The notes below the pieces were generated by a model, which searched no databases, was not told the origin of the DNA, and saw nothing but the letters and a program-made list of their open reading frames with translations. This document shows, piece after piece, positions 24,802-33,463 of a stretch of DNA of 64,000 nt (position 1 is its first letter; every line of letters starts with the position of its first letter). A program made the translations under genes and the position numbers. This DNA is from Flavobacterium terrigena (lineage in GTDB: Bacteria; Bacteroidota; Bacteroidia; Flavobacteriales; Flavobacteriaceae): assembly GCF_900108955.1 (NCBI RefSeq), contig NZ_FNYA01000005.1:186001-250000 (forward strand), written 5' to 3'.

Positions 24802-25695
24802 ATGTCATCACAAACCCGATTAACAAGAGCTTACAAAAACGCCCTTCGAATTAAATTTACCGATTCGGACAAGTTTATCCTGTTTAGCGATTGTCATCGT
24901 GGAGATGGAAGTTTTGCAGATGATTTTGCCAACAATCGGAACATTTATATGCATGCTTTACATCAATATTACAAAAATGATTTTCAGTATATTGAATTAG
25001 GCGATGGCGATGAATTATGGGAAAATTTATTTTTTAAAGATATTATTGAAGCGAATAAAAACGTGTATTTACTTTTAAAGAAGTTCTATCACAGAAATAA
25101 ATTACATATGATTTATGGGAATCACGATATGGTTTACCGAAATTCGAATGTTGTAAAAAAACATTTTGCTGAATATTTTGATACTGCGGCTGGCAAAAAC
25201 GTACCTTTAATGCCAACTTTAGCCTTTAACGAAGCGATTGTTTTAGAACATGCAGAAACAGGTCAAGAAGTCTTTTTAACGCACGGACATCAAGCGGATT
25301 TTATGAATTATGTGGGTTGGAAATTCAATCGTTTTTTTGTTCGAATACTTTGGAAACCGCTACAAGTTTGGGGAATTAAAGACCCAACAAGTCCCGCTAA
25401 AAACTATCTCGAATCGTTAAAAATTGAAAGAAGAATTAAAAGATGGATTGCCGATAACGGAAATAAAATCACCATTGTAGGTCACACTCACCGACCACAT
25501 TTTCCGAAACCAAGTGAAAATTTACTGAATTTTTTTAACGATGGAAGTTGCGTTCATCCCAGAAACATAACCGGAATTGAAATTGAAAACGGTAAAATTT
25601 CACTAATCAAATGGTTAATTGACACCAATGATGATGGTGTTTTACAAATTGTAAAAGAATATATTGAAACACCACAAAAATTGAGTGATTATTAA
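24802..25695 (+). CDS. Calcineurin-like metallophosphoesterase
   Basis: The 297-residue protein has the metallophosphoesterase motifs in order: FSDCHRGDG (Asp, His), ELGDGDELWE, YGNHDMVY, HGHQADF and VGHTHRPHFP. Spacing and the GDGDELWE form resemble LpxH-type UDP-2,3-diacylglucosamine hydrolases, but the protein is larger than LpxH (~240) and the sequence around the motifs differs. A lipid A precursor substrate is only one possibility. A -7 box TATATTTG (24778-24785) lies 16 bases before the ATG, without a clear -33. It is monocistronic and convergent with the ferredoxin gene. Confidence 0.85.
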   Translation: MSSQTRLTRAYKNALRIKFTDSDKFILFSDCHRGDGSFADDFANNRNIYMHALHQYYKNDFQYIELGDGDELWENLFFKDIIEANKNVYLLLKKFYHRNKLHMIYGNHDMVYRNSNVVKKHFAEYFDTAAGKNVPLMPTLAFNEAIVLEHAETGQEVFLTHGHQADFMNYVGWKFNRFFVRILWKPLQVWGIKDPTSPAKNYLESLKIERRIKRWIADNGNKITIVGHTHRPHFPKPSENLLNFFNDGSCVHPRNITGIEIENGKISLIKWLIDTNDDGVLQIVKEYIETPQKLSDY

Positions 25696-25698
25696 ATA

Positions 25699-25728
25699 AA
25701 AAAAGCGAGATAATGTTCTCGCTTTTTT
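25699..25728. terminator. Bidirectional terminator
   Basis: GCGAGA (25705-25710) and TCTCGC (25717-25722) form a stem, flanked by A- and T-runs, between the convergent phosphoesterase and ferredoxin genes. Confidence 0.85.
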
Positions 25729-25730
25729 AT

Positions 25731-26063
25731 TTATTGTTCCGGTGCAATTTCCAATCGCAAACCTTCTAAATCTTCGGTAATATGAATTTGGCAACCCAAT
25801 CGACTGTTGTCTTTTACGTGATACGCATCGGCTAACATGGCTTCTTCATCGTCATTTCTTTCCGATTGCAACACATCATTCAACACGTAACATTGACAAG
25901 AAGCACACATTGCCATTCCGCCACAAATTCCAATCGTACCTTCTTCGGCTAATTCATACGAACGGATAAGCTCCATCACATTCATATTCATGTCTGTTGG
26001 TGCTTGTACTTCGTGATTAACACCATTTCTATCCGTAATATATATCGTAACGTCTTGACTCAT
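25731..26063 (-). CDS. [2Fe-2S] ferredoxin (adrenodoxin type)
   Basis: The 110-residue protein binds a [2Fe-2S] cluster through Cys47, Cys53, Cys56 and Cys91 (CGGMAMCASC and LGCQI). The C-x5-C-x2-C spacing is that of adrenodoxin/ISC ferredoxins; Cys58 is an additional non-conserved cysteine. Its ATG overlaps the stop of the ferredoxin reductase gene by one base (TAATG), so the two are translationally coupled and are probably redox partners. With the NifU-like and Mrp genes upstream it forms an iron-sulfur group. Confidence 0.92.
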   Translation of the reverse strand: MSQDVTIYITDRNGVNHEVQAPTDMNMNVMELIRSYELAEEGTIGICGGMAMCASCQCYVLNDVLQSERNDDEEAMLADAYHVKDNSRLGCQIHITEDLEGLRLEIAPEQ

Positions 26064-27121
26064 TAATCTATTGATTTTACAACCGCTTTTTCGGCTTCTT
26101 TTCTTGTTCCATCAAAACCGTCTACTCCAGAAACAGTCGTATATTTTAAAACATAACGTTTTCCTGGATTAATTCGGTTATATACACTTTGACACATTAA
26201 AGTCGCTTCGTGGAAACCACATAAAATCAACTTTAATTTCCCTGGATAAATATTTACATCACCAATAGCGTAAATTCCGTCAATATTGGTTTGATAGTCT
26301 AAAGCGTTATTTACTTTAATCGCGTTCTTTTCAATTTCTAATCCCCAATTGGCAATTGCACCTAATTTTGGAGTTAATCCGAAAAGTGGAATAAAATAAT
26401 CCGTTGGCACATTCATGCGTGCGCCATTTATTTCAACATCAATTGATTCGATTCTTTCTGTTCCTTTAAAACCAACAACTTCTGCAGGTGTAATTAATTT
26501 AATTTTACCTGCTGATTTTAATTCTTGTACTTTCTCTACTGAATCTAAAGCACCACGAAATTCGTTTCTTCTGTGAATTAAAGTTACTGATGAAGCTACA
26601 TTAGAAAGAAAAATACTCCAATCTAAAGCTGAATCTCCACCACCAGCAATAACGATATTTTTATTGCGATATTTCTCTGGATCTTTTACAAAATAATCAA
26701 CACCACGATCTTCTTTATCGTAAAAATCTATGTCTTTTAAAATCGGTTTTCTTGGTTCGAAAGTTCCTAAACCACCAGCAATAGCAATTGCTTTCGCTTT
26801 ATGTTGTGTTCCTTTATTTGTTGTAACAATAAACGAACCATCTTCTAATTTTTCAATGGTTTCAGCTGTTTCAGCCAAAGTAAAACCTGGTTGAAATTGC
26901 TTAATTTGTTCCATTAAATTCGTCACTAAATCGCCCGCCAATACTTCAGGATAACCTGGAATATCAAAAATAGGTTTTTTAGGATATAATTCTGCTAACT
27001 GCCCACCTGGCTGAGGAAGAGCGTCAATAATATGACATTTTAATTGTAATAAACCGGCTTCAAAAACAGCAAAAAGCCCTGTTGGACCCGCTCCAATTAT
27101 CAATATATCTGTTTCAATCAT
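26063..27121 (-). CDS. Ferredoxin--NADP reductase, thioredoxin-reductase-like type
   Basis: The 352-residue flavoprotein has an FAD-binding GxGxxG motif in LIIGAGPTGLFAVFEAGLL and an NADPH-binding motif in NIVIAGGGDSALDWSIFLSN. The C-terminal IYAIGDVNIYPGKLKLILCGFHEATLM is typical of the family. The CxxC disulfide of true thioredoxin reductases is absent, so it matches the type 2 ferredoxin-NADP+ reductase group (YumC-like). It directly precedes and overlaps the ferredoxin gene, which is presumably its electron acceptor. Confidence 0.92.
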   Translation of the reverse strand: MIETDILIIGAGPTGLFAVFEAGLLQLKCHIIDALPQPGGQLAELYPKKPIFDIPGYPEVLAGDLVTNLMEQIKQFQPGFTLAETAETIEKLEDGSFIVTTNKGTQHKAKAIAIAGGLGTFEPRKPILKDIDFYDKEDRGVDYFVKDPEKYRNKNIVIAGGGDSALDWSIFLSNVASSVTLIHRRNEFRGALDSVEKVQELKSAGKIKLITPAEVVGFKGTERIESIDVEINGARMNVPTDYFIPLFGLTPKLGAIANWGLEIEKNAIKVNNALDYQTNIDGIYAIGDVNIYPGKLKLILCGFHEATLMCQSVYNRINPGKRYVLKYTTVSGVDGFDGTRKEAEKAVVKSID

Positions 27122-27194
27122 TTTTTTTAATTTGGTGTTACAAAGGAATAAAATTGTAACGTGTTTTTTTATGACATTTATCAGGTAGAAAAAA

Positions 27195-27434
27195 TTAAGC
27201 TATGTTTTCTACGGTTTCAATTTGTGGTACATACTTTTTTATGGTAGTTTCTACACCAGCTTTCATAGTGCTGATACTCAAACTACAGCTCGTACAAGCG
27301 CCTTGCAAACGCACTTTTACGTGTTTTCCTTCAAGTACTTCTACCAATTCAATATCGCCACCATCTGAATTTAAAAATGGACGAATTTCGCTTAACGCTT
27401 TCTCGATATTTTCGTTTATTTCAATTTCTGTCAT
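27195..27434 (-). CDS. NifU C-terminal domain protein (Nfu-type Fe-S carrier)
   Basis: The 79-residue protein consists of only the Nfu domain. RPFLNSDGGDIELVEV is followed by the cluster-binding GACTSCSLS (Cys47-x-x-Cys50). Two subunits would bridge one [4Fe-4S] cluster for delivery to targets. It lies between the mrp-like gene and the ferredoxin reductase gene on the same strand. Confidence 0.92.
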   Translation of the reverse strand: MTEIEINENIEKALSEIRPFLNSDGGDIELVEVLEGKHVKVRLQGACTSCSLSISTMKAGVETTIKKYVPQIETVENIA

Positions 27435-27502
27435 TTTTTTAGACTTTATAGATTATTAGAATCTTTAGATTTTTAGACTTTCGCCTAAGAAATTTAAAAT
27501 GT

Positions 27503-28639
27503 CTATTTTTTCACAGCAGAACATCCTGCCATTGTTGTAATTTTTATTGCTTCTGTAGCTGGTAAATTTTCGTTTCTTTTTACCGTTTCTTCCACTACGT
27601 TTCTGGCTAATTCTTCGAACACTGTTTCTAAAATTGTACCTGTTTGCATTGCTGCTGGTCTTCCGTAATCTCCAGCTTCTCTAATACTTTGTACTAAAGG
27701 CACTTCGCCTAAAAACGGAACTTCTAAATCTTCTGCTAAATTTTTCGCACCTTCTTTTCCAAAGATATAATATTTATTATCAGGAAGCTCTTCTGGAGTG
27801 AAATACGCCATATTTTCTATAATTCCCAATACAGGAACTTGAATAGAATCTGACATAAACATAGAAACTCCTTTTTTCGCATCCGCTAAAGCAACTGCTT
27901 GAGGTGTACTTACTACAACCGCGCCAGTAATTGGCAACGACTGCATAATTGACAAGTGAATATCACCTGTACCTGGAGGTAAATCGATTAACATGAAATC
28001 TAATTCTCCCCAATTGGCATCAAAAATCATTTGATTTAAAGCTTTAGAAGCCATTGGTCCACGCCAAATAACCGCTTGGTCTGGTTTTGTGAAAAATCCG
28101 ATAGATAAAATCTCAACTCCATAACTTTGTACCGGTTGCATTTTCGATTTTCCGTCAATTTCAACTGAAATAGGTTTTGCTGATTCTACATCGAACATAA
28201 TTGGCATTGATGGTCCGTAAATATCGGCATCTAAAATTCCAACTTTGAAACCCATTTTAGATAAAGCTACTGCTAAATTTGCTGTAATTGTAGATTTTCC
28301 AACACCACCTTTTCCTGAAGAAACAGCAATAATATTGCTAATTCCAGGAATTTGTTTTCCTTTAATCGTATTGGCTTCTTCTTTAGTTGGCGCTTCTACT
28401 TTAATATTTACCTTAACTTTCGCCTCAGCATTTATTTTTTCAGCAATTACCTTCTTAATATCTGCTTCCGCACGATTTTTTATATGTAAAGCTGGAGTGG
28501 TTAACACTACATCTACCACAATTTCATCACCAAAAGTTACTACGTTTTGAACCGCACCACTTTCTACCATATTTTTACCTTCACCAGCAATTGAAATGGT
28601 TTCCAAAGCTGCAAGAATATCTTTTCTATCTAATTTCAT
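27503..28639 (-). CDS. Mrp/ApbC-family P-loop ATPase without the CxxC motif
   Basis: The 378-residue protein starts with a DUF59/MIP18-like domain (~1-85). The deviant Walker A SGKGGVGKST is at ~108-117, and LDADIYGPSMP and LIDLPPGTGD follow. ApbC/Mrp proteins carry an Fe-S cluster between two subunits through a CxxC motif after IENM. Here the segment is IENMAYFTPEELPDNKYYIFG (275-295) and lacks cysteines. Only Cys373 near the C-terminus (MAGCSAVKK) remains. The context (nfu, ferredoxin, ferredoxin reductase) still argues for iron-sulfur metabolism. This may be a lineage variant. Confidence 0.88.
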   Translation of the reverse strand: MKLDRKDILAALETISIAGEGKNMVESGAVQNVVTFGDEIVVDVVLTTPALHIKNRAEADIKKVIAEKINAEAKVKVNIKVEAPTKEEANTIKGKQIPGISNIIAVSSGKGGVGKSTITANLAVALSKMGFKVGILDADIYGPSMPIMFDVESAKPISVEIDGKSKMQPVQSYGVEILSIGFFTKPDQAVIWRGPMASKALNQMIFDANWGELDFMLIDLPPGTGDIHLSIMQSLPITGAVVVSTPQAVALADAKKGVSMFMSDSIQVPVLGIIENMAYFTPEELPDNKYYIFGKEGAKNLAEDLEVPFLGEVPLVQSIREAGDYGRPAAMQTGTILETVFEELARNVVEETVKRNENLPATEAIKITTMAGCSAVKK

Positions 28640-28757
28640 TATGTTTATTTAAACTGATTTTAGATTGCAAAGATAGTAAGAAGTTTAAAAGTTTGTAGTT
28701 TATCTCTGAAAAAAGTTTTGATGAGAGTATAAGGTTTGTTTATTGGGGTTTTATATC

Positions 28758-29084
28758 CTAAAAATCCGGCTCCCAGAAGTGTTTTTTGAAATCTATAATT
28801 TGATTGTCAATGACTTGAATTCCTTCGCTTTCTAGTAATTGTTGCATTAGGTTGGTGCCTTCAAAATGGTGCTTCCCGGTTAAAAGTCCTAAACGGTTCA
28901 CTACGCGATGAGCTGGAATATCTTCTCTTCCGTGGCAAGCATTCATGGCCCAACCAACCATTCTCGCAGAACGACCTGCGCCTAAAGCTTTAGCAATGGC
29001 ACCATAGGAAGTCACTTTACCGTATGGAATTTGTCGGGCGACTTCGTACACACGTTCAAAAAAGTTGTCTTCTTTTATTTTCAA
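28758..29084 (-). CDS. Alkyltransferase-like protein (MGMT family without catalytic Cys)
   Basis: The 108-residue protein covers only the DNA-binding domain of O6-alkylguanine-DNA alkyltransferase. IPYGKVTSYGAIAKALGAGRSARMVGWAMN is followed by IPAHRVVNRLG, where the catalytic Cys of the PCHRV motif is replaced by Ala58. This is the hallmark of ATL proteins, which bind alkylated guanine without repair and hand the site to nucleotide excision repair. The start appears to be TTG (29084), 5 bases after the LysE-like gene; no ATG is available before the conserved region. A true alkyltransferase with Cys is encoded at 41726-42199. Confidence 0.9.
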   Translation of the reverse strand: MKIKEDNFFERVYEVARQIPYGKVTSYGAIAKALGAGRSARMVGWAMNACHGREDIPAHRVVNRLGLLTGKHHFEGTNLMQQLLESEGIQVIDNQIIDFKKHFWEPDF

Positions 29085-29089
29085 TTAAT

Positions 29090-29725
29090 TTATTTATTCA
29101 AGTTATAAATCGTAAAAAAGGCAATTAAACCTGTAATAATGGCGATTATAAAATTGATGTTTTTAATAAAAAAAGCCACTTTATGCTTAATTTTTCTAAA
29201 CAAATAGGCATAACATAAAAACACAATGAAAGTTCCTAAAGTCACTCCAAAAACAAAAGCAACACCTACTAAATTAGTAAAGAAATCTTCAATAAAAGCC
29301 GATAAATACAAACTCACAAAAGCATAATATGGAATAGGGAACACATTTAATCCCGAAATAAAAACACCATGTAAAAACGGTTTCATTTTACTTTTGGTGG
29401 ATTTCTTCTTTATTTCCTCTTTAGAACCAATAAAATTTTGAATGCCTTTACCTAAAAAAAAGATGGTTAACAGAATGAAAACCACACTTCCAACTAATTT
29501 TAAATTATTCATCACTTGTGGATGACTTTCTAAAAAAGTAGCAAAATAAAACGCCAAAATACTTTGAACAAAAACGATTAAAAGCGCTCCGTTTATAAAT
29601 TTTTTGGCTCTTTTTAATGATTTTTTTACGCTATAATTCGCTACAGTCATGTTCACAATTCCAGGTGGCAAAACACCTACAAATGAAAACAAAATTGCAA
29701 AAGCAAAAGCAAAAAGTACTGACAC
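29090..29725 (-). CDS. LysE-family transporter
   Basis: The 211-residue integral membrane protein has about six hydrophobic segments. An early PPGIVNMTVANYSVKKSLKRA resembles the PGP-N-x4 region of LysE/RhtB exporters, and a cytoplasmic Lys-rich loop (GSKEEIKKKSTKSKMK) follows TM3. It likely exports amino acids or a similar small solute; the substrate is not predictable. The start is GTG at 29725, overlapping the trmB stop (TAGTG). Confidence 0.8.
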   Translation of the reverse strand: MSVLFAFAFAILFSFVGVLPPGIVNMTVANYSVKKSLKRAKKFINGALLIVFVQSILAFYFATFLESHPQVMNNLKLVGSVVFILLTIFFLGKGIQNFIGSKEEIKKKSTKSKMKPFLHGVFISGLNVFPIPYYAFVSLYLSAFIEDFFTNLVGVAFVFGVTLGTFIVFLCYAYLFRKIKHKVAFFIKNINFIIAIITGLIAFFTIYNLNK

Positions 29726-30399
29726 TATTTAATTTTAAATTGGATGTAAGTTATGCTTTTATTTATTTCTAAATACTGACTTTCGTAAAAAGTTTGAATA
29801 CTCGTTACTTCTTCTGGTGCGCCAGCGTTGTTGTATACGTTATGATTTGCATATAAAACCTCGTGTCCTTCACCGTGTAATAAACCTAAAGTATAACCGT
29901 GCATAAATTCGCTATCGGTTTTTAAGTGCATTAAACCATCTGGTTTTAGTATTTTTTTATAATTCTGAAGAAACTCAGAATTCGTCATACGGTGTTTTGT
30001 ACGCTTGTATTTAATTTGCGGATCTGGAAAAGTAATCCAAATTTCATCTACTTCATTTTCTGCAAAGCAATGTTTAATTAATTCAATTTGTGTACGAAGA
30101 AAAGCTACATTATTTAAACCGTTTTCCACAGCAGTTTTCGCACCACGCCAAAAACGAGCACCTTTAATATCAACTCCAATGAAGTTTTTATTTGGATATC
30201 TTTCTGCTAATCCAACTGAATATTCTCCTTTTCCACAACCTAATTCCAATACAATCGGGTTATTATTTTTAAAGAAATCGGTATTCCACTTTCCTTTTAA
30301 TGCTAAACTATCGCTCACCACTTCTTCTCTAGTTGGCTGAAACACATTAGAGAACGTTAGGTTTTCGTTAAATCTTTTTAATTTATTTTTACTTCCCAC
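29725..30399 (-). CDS. trmB: tRNA (guanine-N7-)-methyltransferase
   Basis: The 224-residue SAM-dependent enzyme makes m7G46 in tRNA. VLELGCGKGEYSVGLAERYP is the SAM site, NFIGVDIKGARFWRGAKTA is characteristic, and WITFPDPQIKYKRTKHRMT with LHLKTDSEFMHGY are TrmB-specific blocks. It is first of a minus-strand trio (trmB, LysE-like, ATL) with overlapping or nearly touching genes, and is divergent from the glycosyltransferase gene. Confidence 0.95.
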   Translation of the reverse strand: MGSKNKLKRFNENLTFSNVFQPTREEVVSDSLALKGKWNTDFFKNNNPIVLELGCGKGEYSVGLAERYPNKNFIGVDIKGARFWRGAKTAVENGLNNVAFLRTQIELIKHCFAENEVDEIWITFPDPQIKYKRTKHRMTNSEFLQNYKKILKPDGLMHLKTDSEFMHGYTLGLLHGEGHEVLYANHNVYNNAGAPEEVTSIQTFYESQYLEINKSITYIQFKIK

Positions 30400-30505
30400 A
30401 ACAATTAATTTTATAATGCAAAAGTATAAAATTAAAGTATCTATCTTTGTAAAAAATTAAACACATTATTTTCTTTACCCCAAATTGAAAATAAAAATTT
30501 CAAAC

Positions 30506-31567
30506 ATGAATACCTCTAAAAAAATACTTATAGCGCCTTTAAACTGGGGATTAGGTCATGCATCTCGTTGTATTCCAATTATATATGCTTTAAAGGAGAA
30601 TAATTTTACGCCTATTATTGCAAGTGATGGTGCTTCGTTACATTTATTAAAAAAAGAATTTCCAAACGATATTTTTGAAACCTTACCTGATTATAATATT
30701 CAGTATTCAGAAAAAGGAGAAAATTTCAGATTCAAAATATTTAAGCAATTACCGAAATTGTTTTTTGCGATTCGAAAAGAAAAAAAAGTATTAAAAGGAA
30801 TCATAAAAAAACACGCTATTTCTGGCATCATTTCAGACAATAGAATGGGGATTTTCTCTTCTAAAATTCCATCTGTTTATATTACGCATCAAGTCAATGT
30901 GTTGTCTGGAAATACGAGTTGGATTTCGAGCAAGTTTCATCAACATTTCATTAAGAAATATAAACAATGTTGGGTGCCGGATGCTTCTGAAAGTCTGAAT
31001 TTAAGTGGAAGATTAAGTCATGAAAATTCGAATTTAAAAAACATCAAATTCATTGGCCCGTTAACTCGATTTAAGAAAAGAAATTTACCAAAAAAGAACG
31101 ATTTACTTGTCATTTTATCTGGTCCAGAACCGCAACGTACTTTATTGGAAGAGAAACTACGAATAGAATTAGCTGAATTTAAAGGTTCGATTCTTCTTGT
31201 AAAAGGATTGGTGGAAGCCGAACAAAAAATTGCTTATGAAAACAATTTCACGTTTTATAATTATATGGAAGCCGACGAATTGGAAATTGCGATTCAAGAA
31301 AGTGAATATATCATTTGTCGTTCTGGTTATTCTTCAATAATGGATTTGGCTTTTTTAGGTGCGAAAGCCTTTTTAATTCCCACTCCAGGACAATTTGAAC
31401 AAGAATATTTGGCTAAAAAACTAAAAAAAGAAGGAAGTGTACCAAGTTGTGCTCAGCATAAATTCACTTTAGACAAATTACAGAAAATTGATATTTATAC
31501 GGGTTTTAGAACCTATAATTTCAACCAAAATTGGACCGAATTATTTGCTTGTTTTCAAGGTAAATGA
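30506..31567 (+). CDS. MurG-like glycosyltransferase
   Basis: The start is taken at ATG 30506 (MNTSKKILIAPLNWGLGHASRCIPII); the longer frame would use TTG at 30485. The 353-residue protein has the N-terminal glycine-rich acceptor loop (NWGLGHASRC). A C-terminal donor-binding part contains VILSGPEPQR, YIICRSGYSSIMDLAFLGAKAFLIPTPGQFEQEYLA, typical of GT-B transferases using UDP-sugars (GT28-like). A -7 box TATCTTTG (30442-30449) lies upstream. Substrate is unknown; a cell-surface glycan or lipid is plausible. Its last 27 bases overlap the convergent histidine kinase gene. Confidence 0.82.
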   Translation: MNTSKKILIAPLNWGLGHASRCIPIIYALKENNFTPIIASDGASLHLLKKEFPNDIFETLPDYNIQYSEKGENFRFKIFKQLPKLFFAIRKEKKVLKGIIKKHAISGIISDNRMGIFSSKIPSVYITHQVNVLSGNTSWISSKFHQHFIKKYKQCWVPDASESLNLSGRLSHENSNLKNIKFIGPLTRFKKRNLPKKNDLLVILSGPEPQRTLLEEKLRIELAEFKGSILLVKGLVEAEQKIAYENNFTFYNYMEADELEIAIQESEYIICRSGYSSIMDLAFLGAKAFLIPTPGQFEQEYLAKKLKKEGSVPSCAQHKFTLDKLQKIDIYTGFRTYNFNQNWTELFACFQGK

Positions 31568-32587
31568 AAACTCTGATCCTTTTTTATAAGTACTTTGCAC
31601 AAATATTTTTTCGTTGTGTGCCTCAATAATATGTTTCACAATGGCTAATCCTAAACCAGAACCGCCTTCTTCGCGTGAACCACTTTTGTTGATTCTGAAA
31701 AAACGTTCAAAAATTCGAGAGATATGCTGTTGTTCAATTCCGTCACCATTATCTTGAATACGAACCAAGACTTTATTCTTGTTGATTTTTTCTACAGAAA
31801 TTTCCGTCGTACCGTTTTCTTTTCCGTATTTGATAGAATTCATAACTAAGTTGGTTAAAACTTGCTGAATTTTATCTTTATCGGCATATACATGAATTGG
31901 AGAAATGTATTTTTCATCGAACATTAAAATGATATTCTTGGCATCAGCTTTCATTTCAAGTAAATCGAAAACATTCTGAATTTCAGTAATAATATCAAAT
32001 TTGGTGATGTCTAAGTTCAAATCGCCGACTTCAAATTTAGAAATCATATCTAAATCTTGCACAATATGAATTAGTCTTTCCACACCTTTTGAAGCGCGTT
32101 CGATGTATTTTACTCGTAACGTTTTGTCTTTTATCGCACCACCTTCAATAAGCGTATCTAAATAACCTTGAACGGTGAACAAAGGCGTTTTCAACTCATG
32201 CGAAATATTTCCAAGGAATTCACGTCTGTATTCTTCACGAATATTTAACGATTCAATTTCGATTTTTTTCTCTTTGGCGAAATTTCGAATATCGTTAGTT
32301 AAAGAAGAAATATCCGTTGTAACGATTTTGTTTTTCAGGGAAGTCGCATCTAAAATAGAAACCTCATCGTATAATTTTTTGATGCGTTTGTATATAAAAA
32401 CTTCTACTCTATATTGTATTAGAAAGAAACTAAAAACAAATAGCGTTATGGGAAATGCAAATAAAATGAATAAGTTAATATGCTGTACAAAGTAGTTATA
32501 AATCAACAAACTGCATACAACAAATAATGAAATATAAACAGATGATTTAAAGGCAAACTTGTAAGATTTCTTGAAATTAATCGCCAT
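31541..32587 (-). CDS. PhoR-like sensor histidine kinase
   Basis: The 348-residue kinase has two adjacent N-terminal membrane segments (VYISLFVVCSLLIYNYF and INLFILFAFPITLFVFSFF) with almost no periplasmic loop. A short linker leads to HisKA with FLGNISHELKTPLFTVQGYLDTL and HATPase with GGSGLGLAIVKHII. It overlaps its response regulator by 11 bases. The lack of a sensor domain and the H-box are typical of PhoR-type kinases, which are thought to sense through transport proteins. Its 3' end overlaps the convergent glycosyltransferase gene by 27 bases. Confidence 0.88.
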   Translation of the reverse strand: MAINFKKSYKFAFKSSVYISLFVVCSLLIYNYFVQHINLFILFAFPITLFVFSFFLIQYRVEVFIYKRIKKLYDEVSILDATSLKNKIVTTDISSLTNDIRNFAKEKKIEIESLNIREEYRREFLGNISHELKTPLFTVQGYLDTLIEGGAIKDKTLRVKYIERASKGVERLIHIVQDLDMISKFEVGDLNLDITKFDIITEIQNVFDLLEMKADAKNIILMFDEKYISPIHVYADKDKIQQVLTNLVMNSIKYGKENGTTEISVEKINKNKVLVRIQDNGDGIEQQHISRIFERFFRINKSGSREEGGSGLGLAIVKHIIEAHNEKIFVQSTYKKGSEFSFTLKTSK

Positions 32588-33272
32588 TTAATTCAATTTT
32601 GTAACCTACACCTTTAATAGTTTTAAAAACGTCTTCATCAATTTTTTCACGAAGTTTTCTAATGTGTACATCGATAGTTCTTCCACCAACAATTACTTCA
32701 TTACCCCAAACTTTATCTAAAATTTCGGCTCTTGTGAAAACTTTACCTGGTTTTGAAGCTAATAAATATAGTAATTCAAACTCTTTTCTTGGTAAAACGA
32801 TAGTTACTCCGTCTTTAATGATTTTATATTCTTCACGGTTGATTAATAAATTTCCAACAGATAACGTTTCAGAGTTTTCTGCTTCTTCATCTTTTAATCT
32901 TCGTAATAAACCTTTTACTTTACTTACTAATAACTTTGGTTTAATTGGTTTGGCGATATAATCGTCGGCACCCACATCAAAACCGGCAACTTGTGAATAA
33001 TCTTCACTTCTAGCTGTTAAAAAAGTAATAATTGTATCTTTTAATTCTGGATTTTCTCTAATTTTTTCGCAGGCTTCCATACCATCCATTTCTGGCATCA
33101 TCACATCCATAATAATCAAATGCGGCTTCACTTTTTGTGCTTGTTTCACAGCATCTTTACCGTTTTCCGCTTTAAAAACCTGATATCCGGCTTGCTCCAA
33201 GTTGTACCCGACAATTTCTAAAATGTCCGGTTCGTCGTCTACCAATAATATCTTTATGTCTCTCTTTTTCAT
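32577..33272 (-). CDS. PhoB-like OmpR-family response regulator
   Basis: The 231-residue protein has a receiver domain (acidic pocket VDDE, phospho-Asp56 in IIMDVMMPEMDG, Lys in IAKPIKP) and a winged-helix output domain (~130-231, FELLYLLASKPGKVFTRAEIL...TIDVHIRKLREKI...IKGVGYKI). It is paired with the overlapping PhoR-like kinase. It is divergent from the TonB-receptor gene, whose upstream region holds three TTAAC/TGAAC units at exact 11-bp spacing as expected for a tandem-binding OmpR/PhoB protein. Confidence 0.88.
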   Translation of the reverse strand: MKKRDIKILLVDDEPDILEIVGYNLEQAGYQVFKAENGKDAVKQAQKVKPHLIIMDVMMPEMDGMEACEKIRENPELKDTIITFLTARSEDYSQVAGFDVGADDYIAKPIKPKLLVSKVKGLLRRLKDEEAENSETLSVGNLLINREEYKIIKDGVTIVLPRKEFELLYLLASKPGKVFTRAEILDKVWGNEVIVGGRTIDVHIRKLREKIDEDVFKTIKGVGYKIELNGD

Positions 33273-33362
33273 ATTAAGTATAAAAGTAATTAAAAAATTT
33301 AATTTGCGTCAAAATTATGTATAAAAACCACAAATAAAACGTGTTTACAATTATTTAATGTG

Positions 33363-33390
33363 TTAACACTAACTTAACAATCTGTGAACT
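33363..33390. promoter_or_regulatory. PhoB-like 11-bp-phased operator upstream of the TonB receptor
   Basis: TTAAC at 33363-33367, TTAAC at 33374-33378 and TGAAC at 33385-33389 are spaced exactly 11 bp apart, the helical phasing used by PhoB/OmpR-type dimers. The block lies 44 bases upstream of the -7 box (TATTTTTG, 33434-33441) of the receptor gene, between the receptor and the divergent phoB-like gene. Assignment to that regulator is inference. Confidence 0.45.
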
Positions 33391-33463
33391 TACTAATAAC
33401 TTGAGCGTAACATTAGCATAATTTACTTGGTTCTATTTTTGCATCAAAATAAATACAACCACA

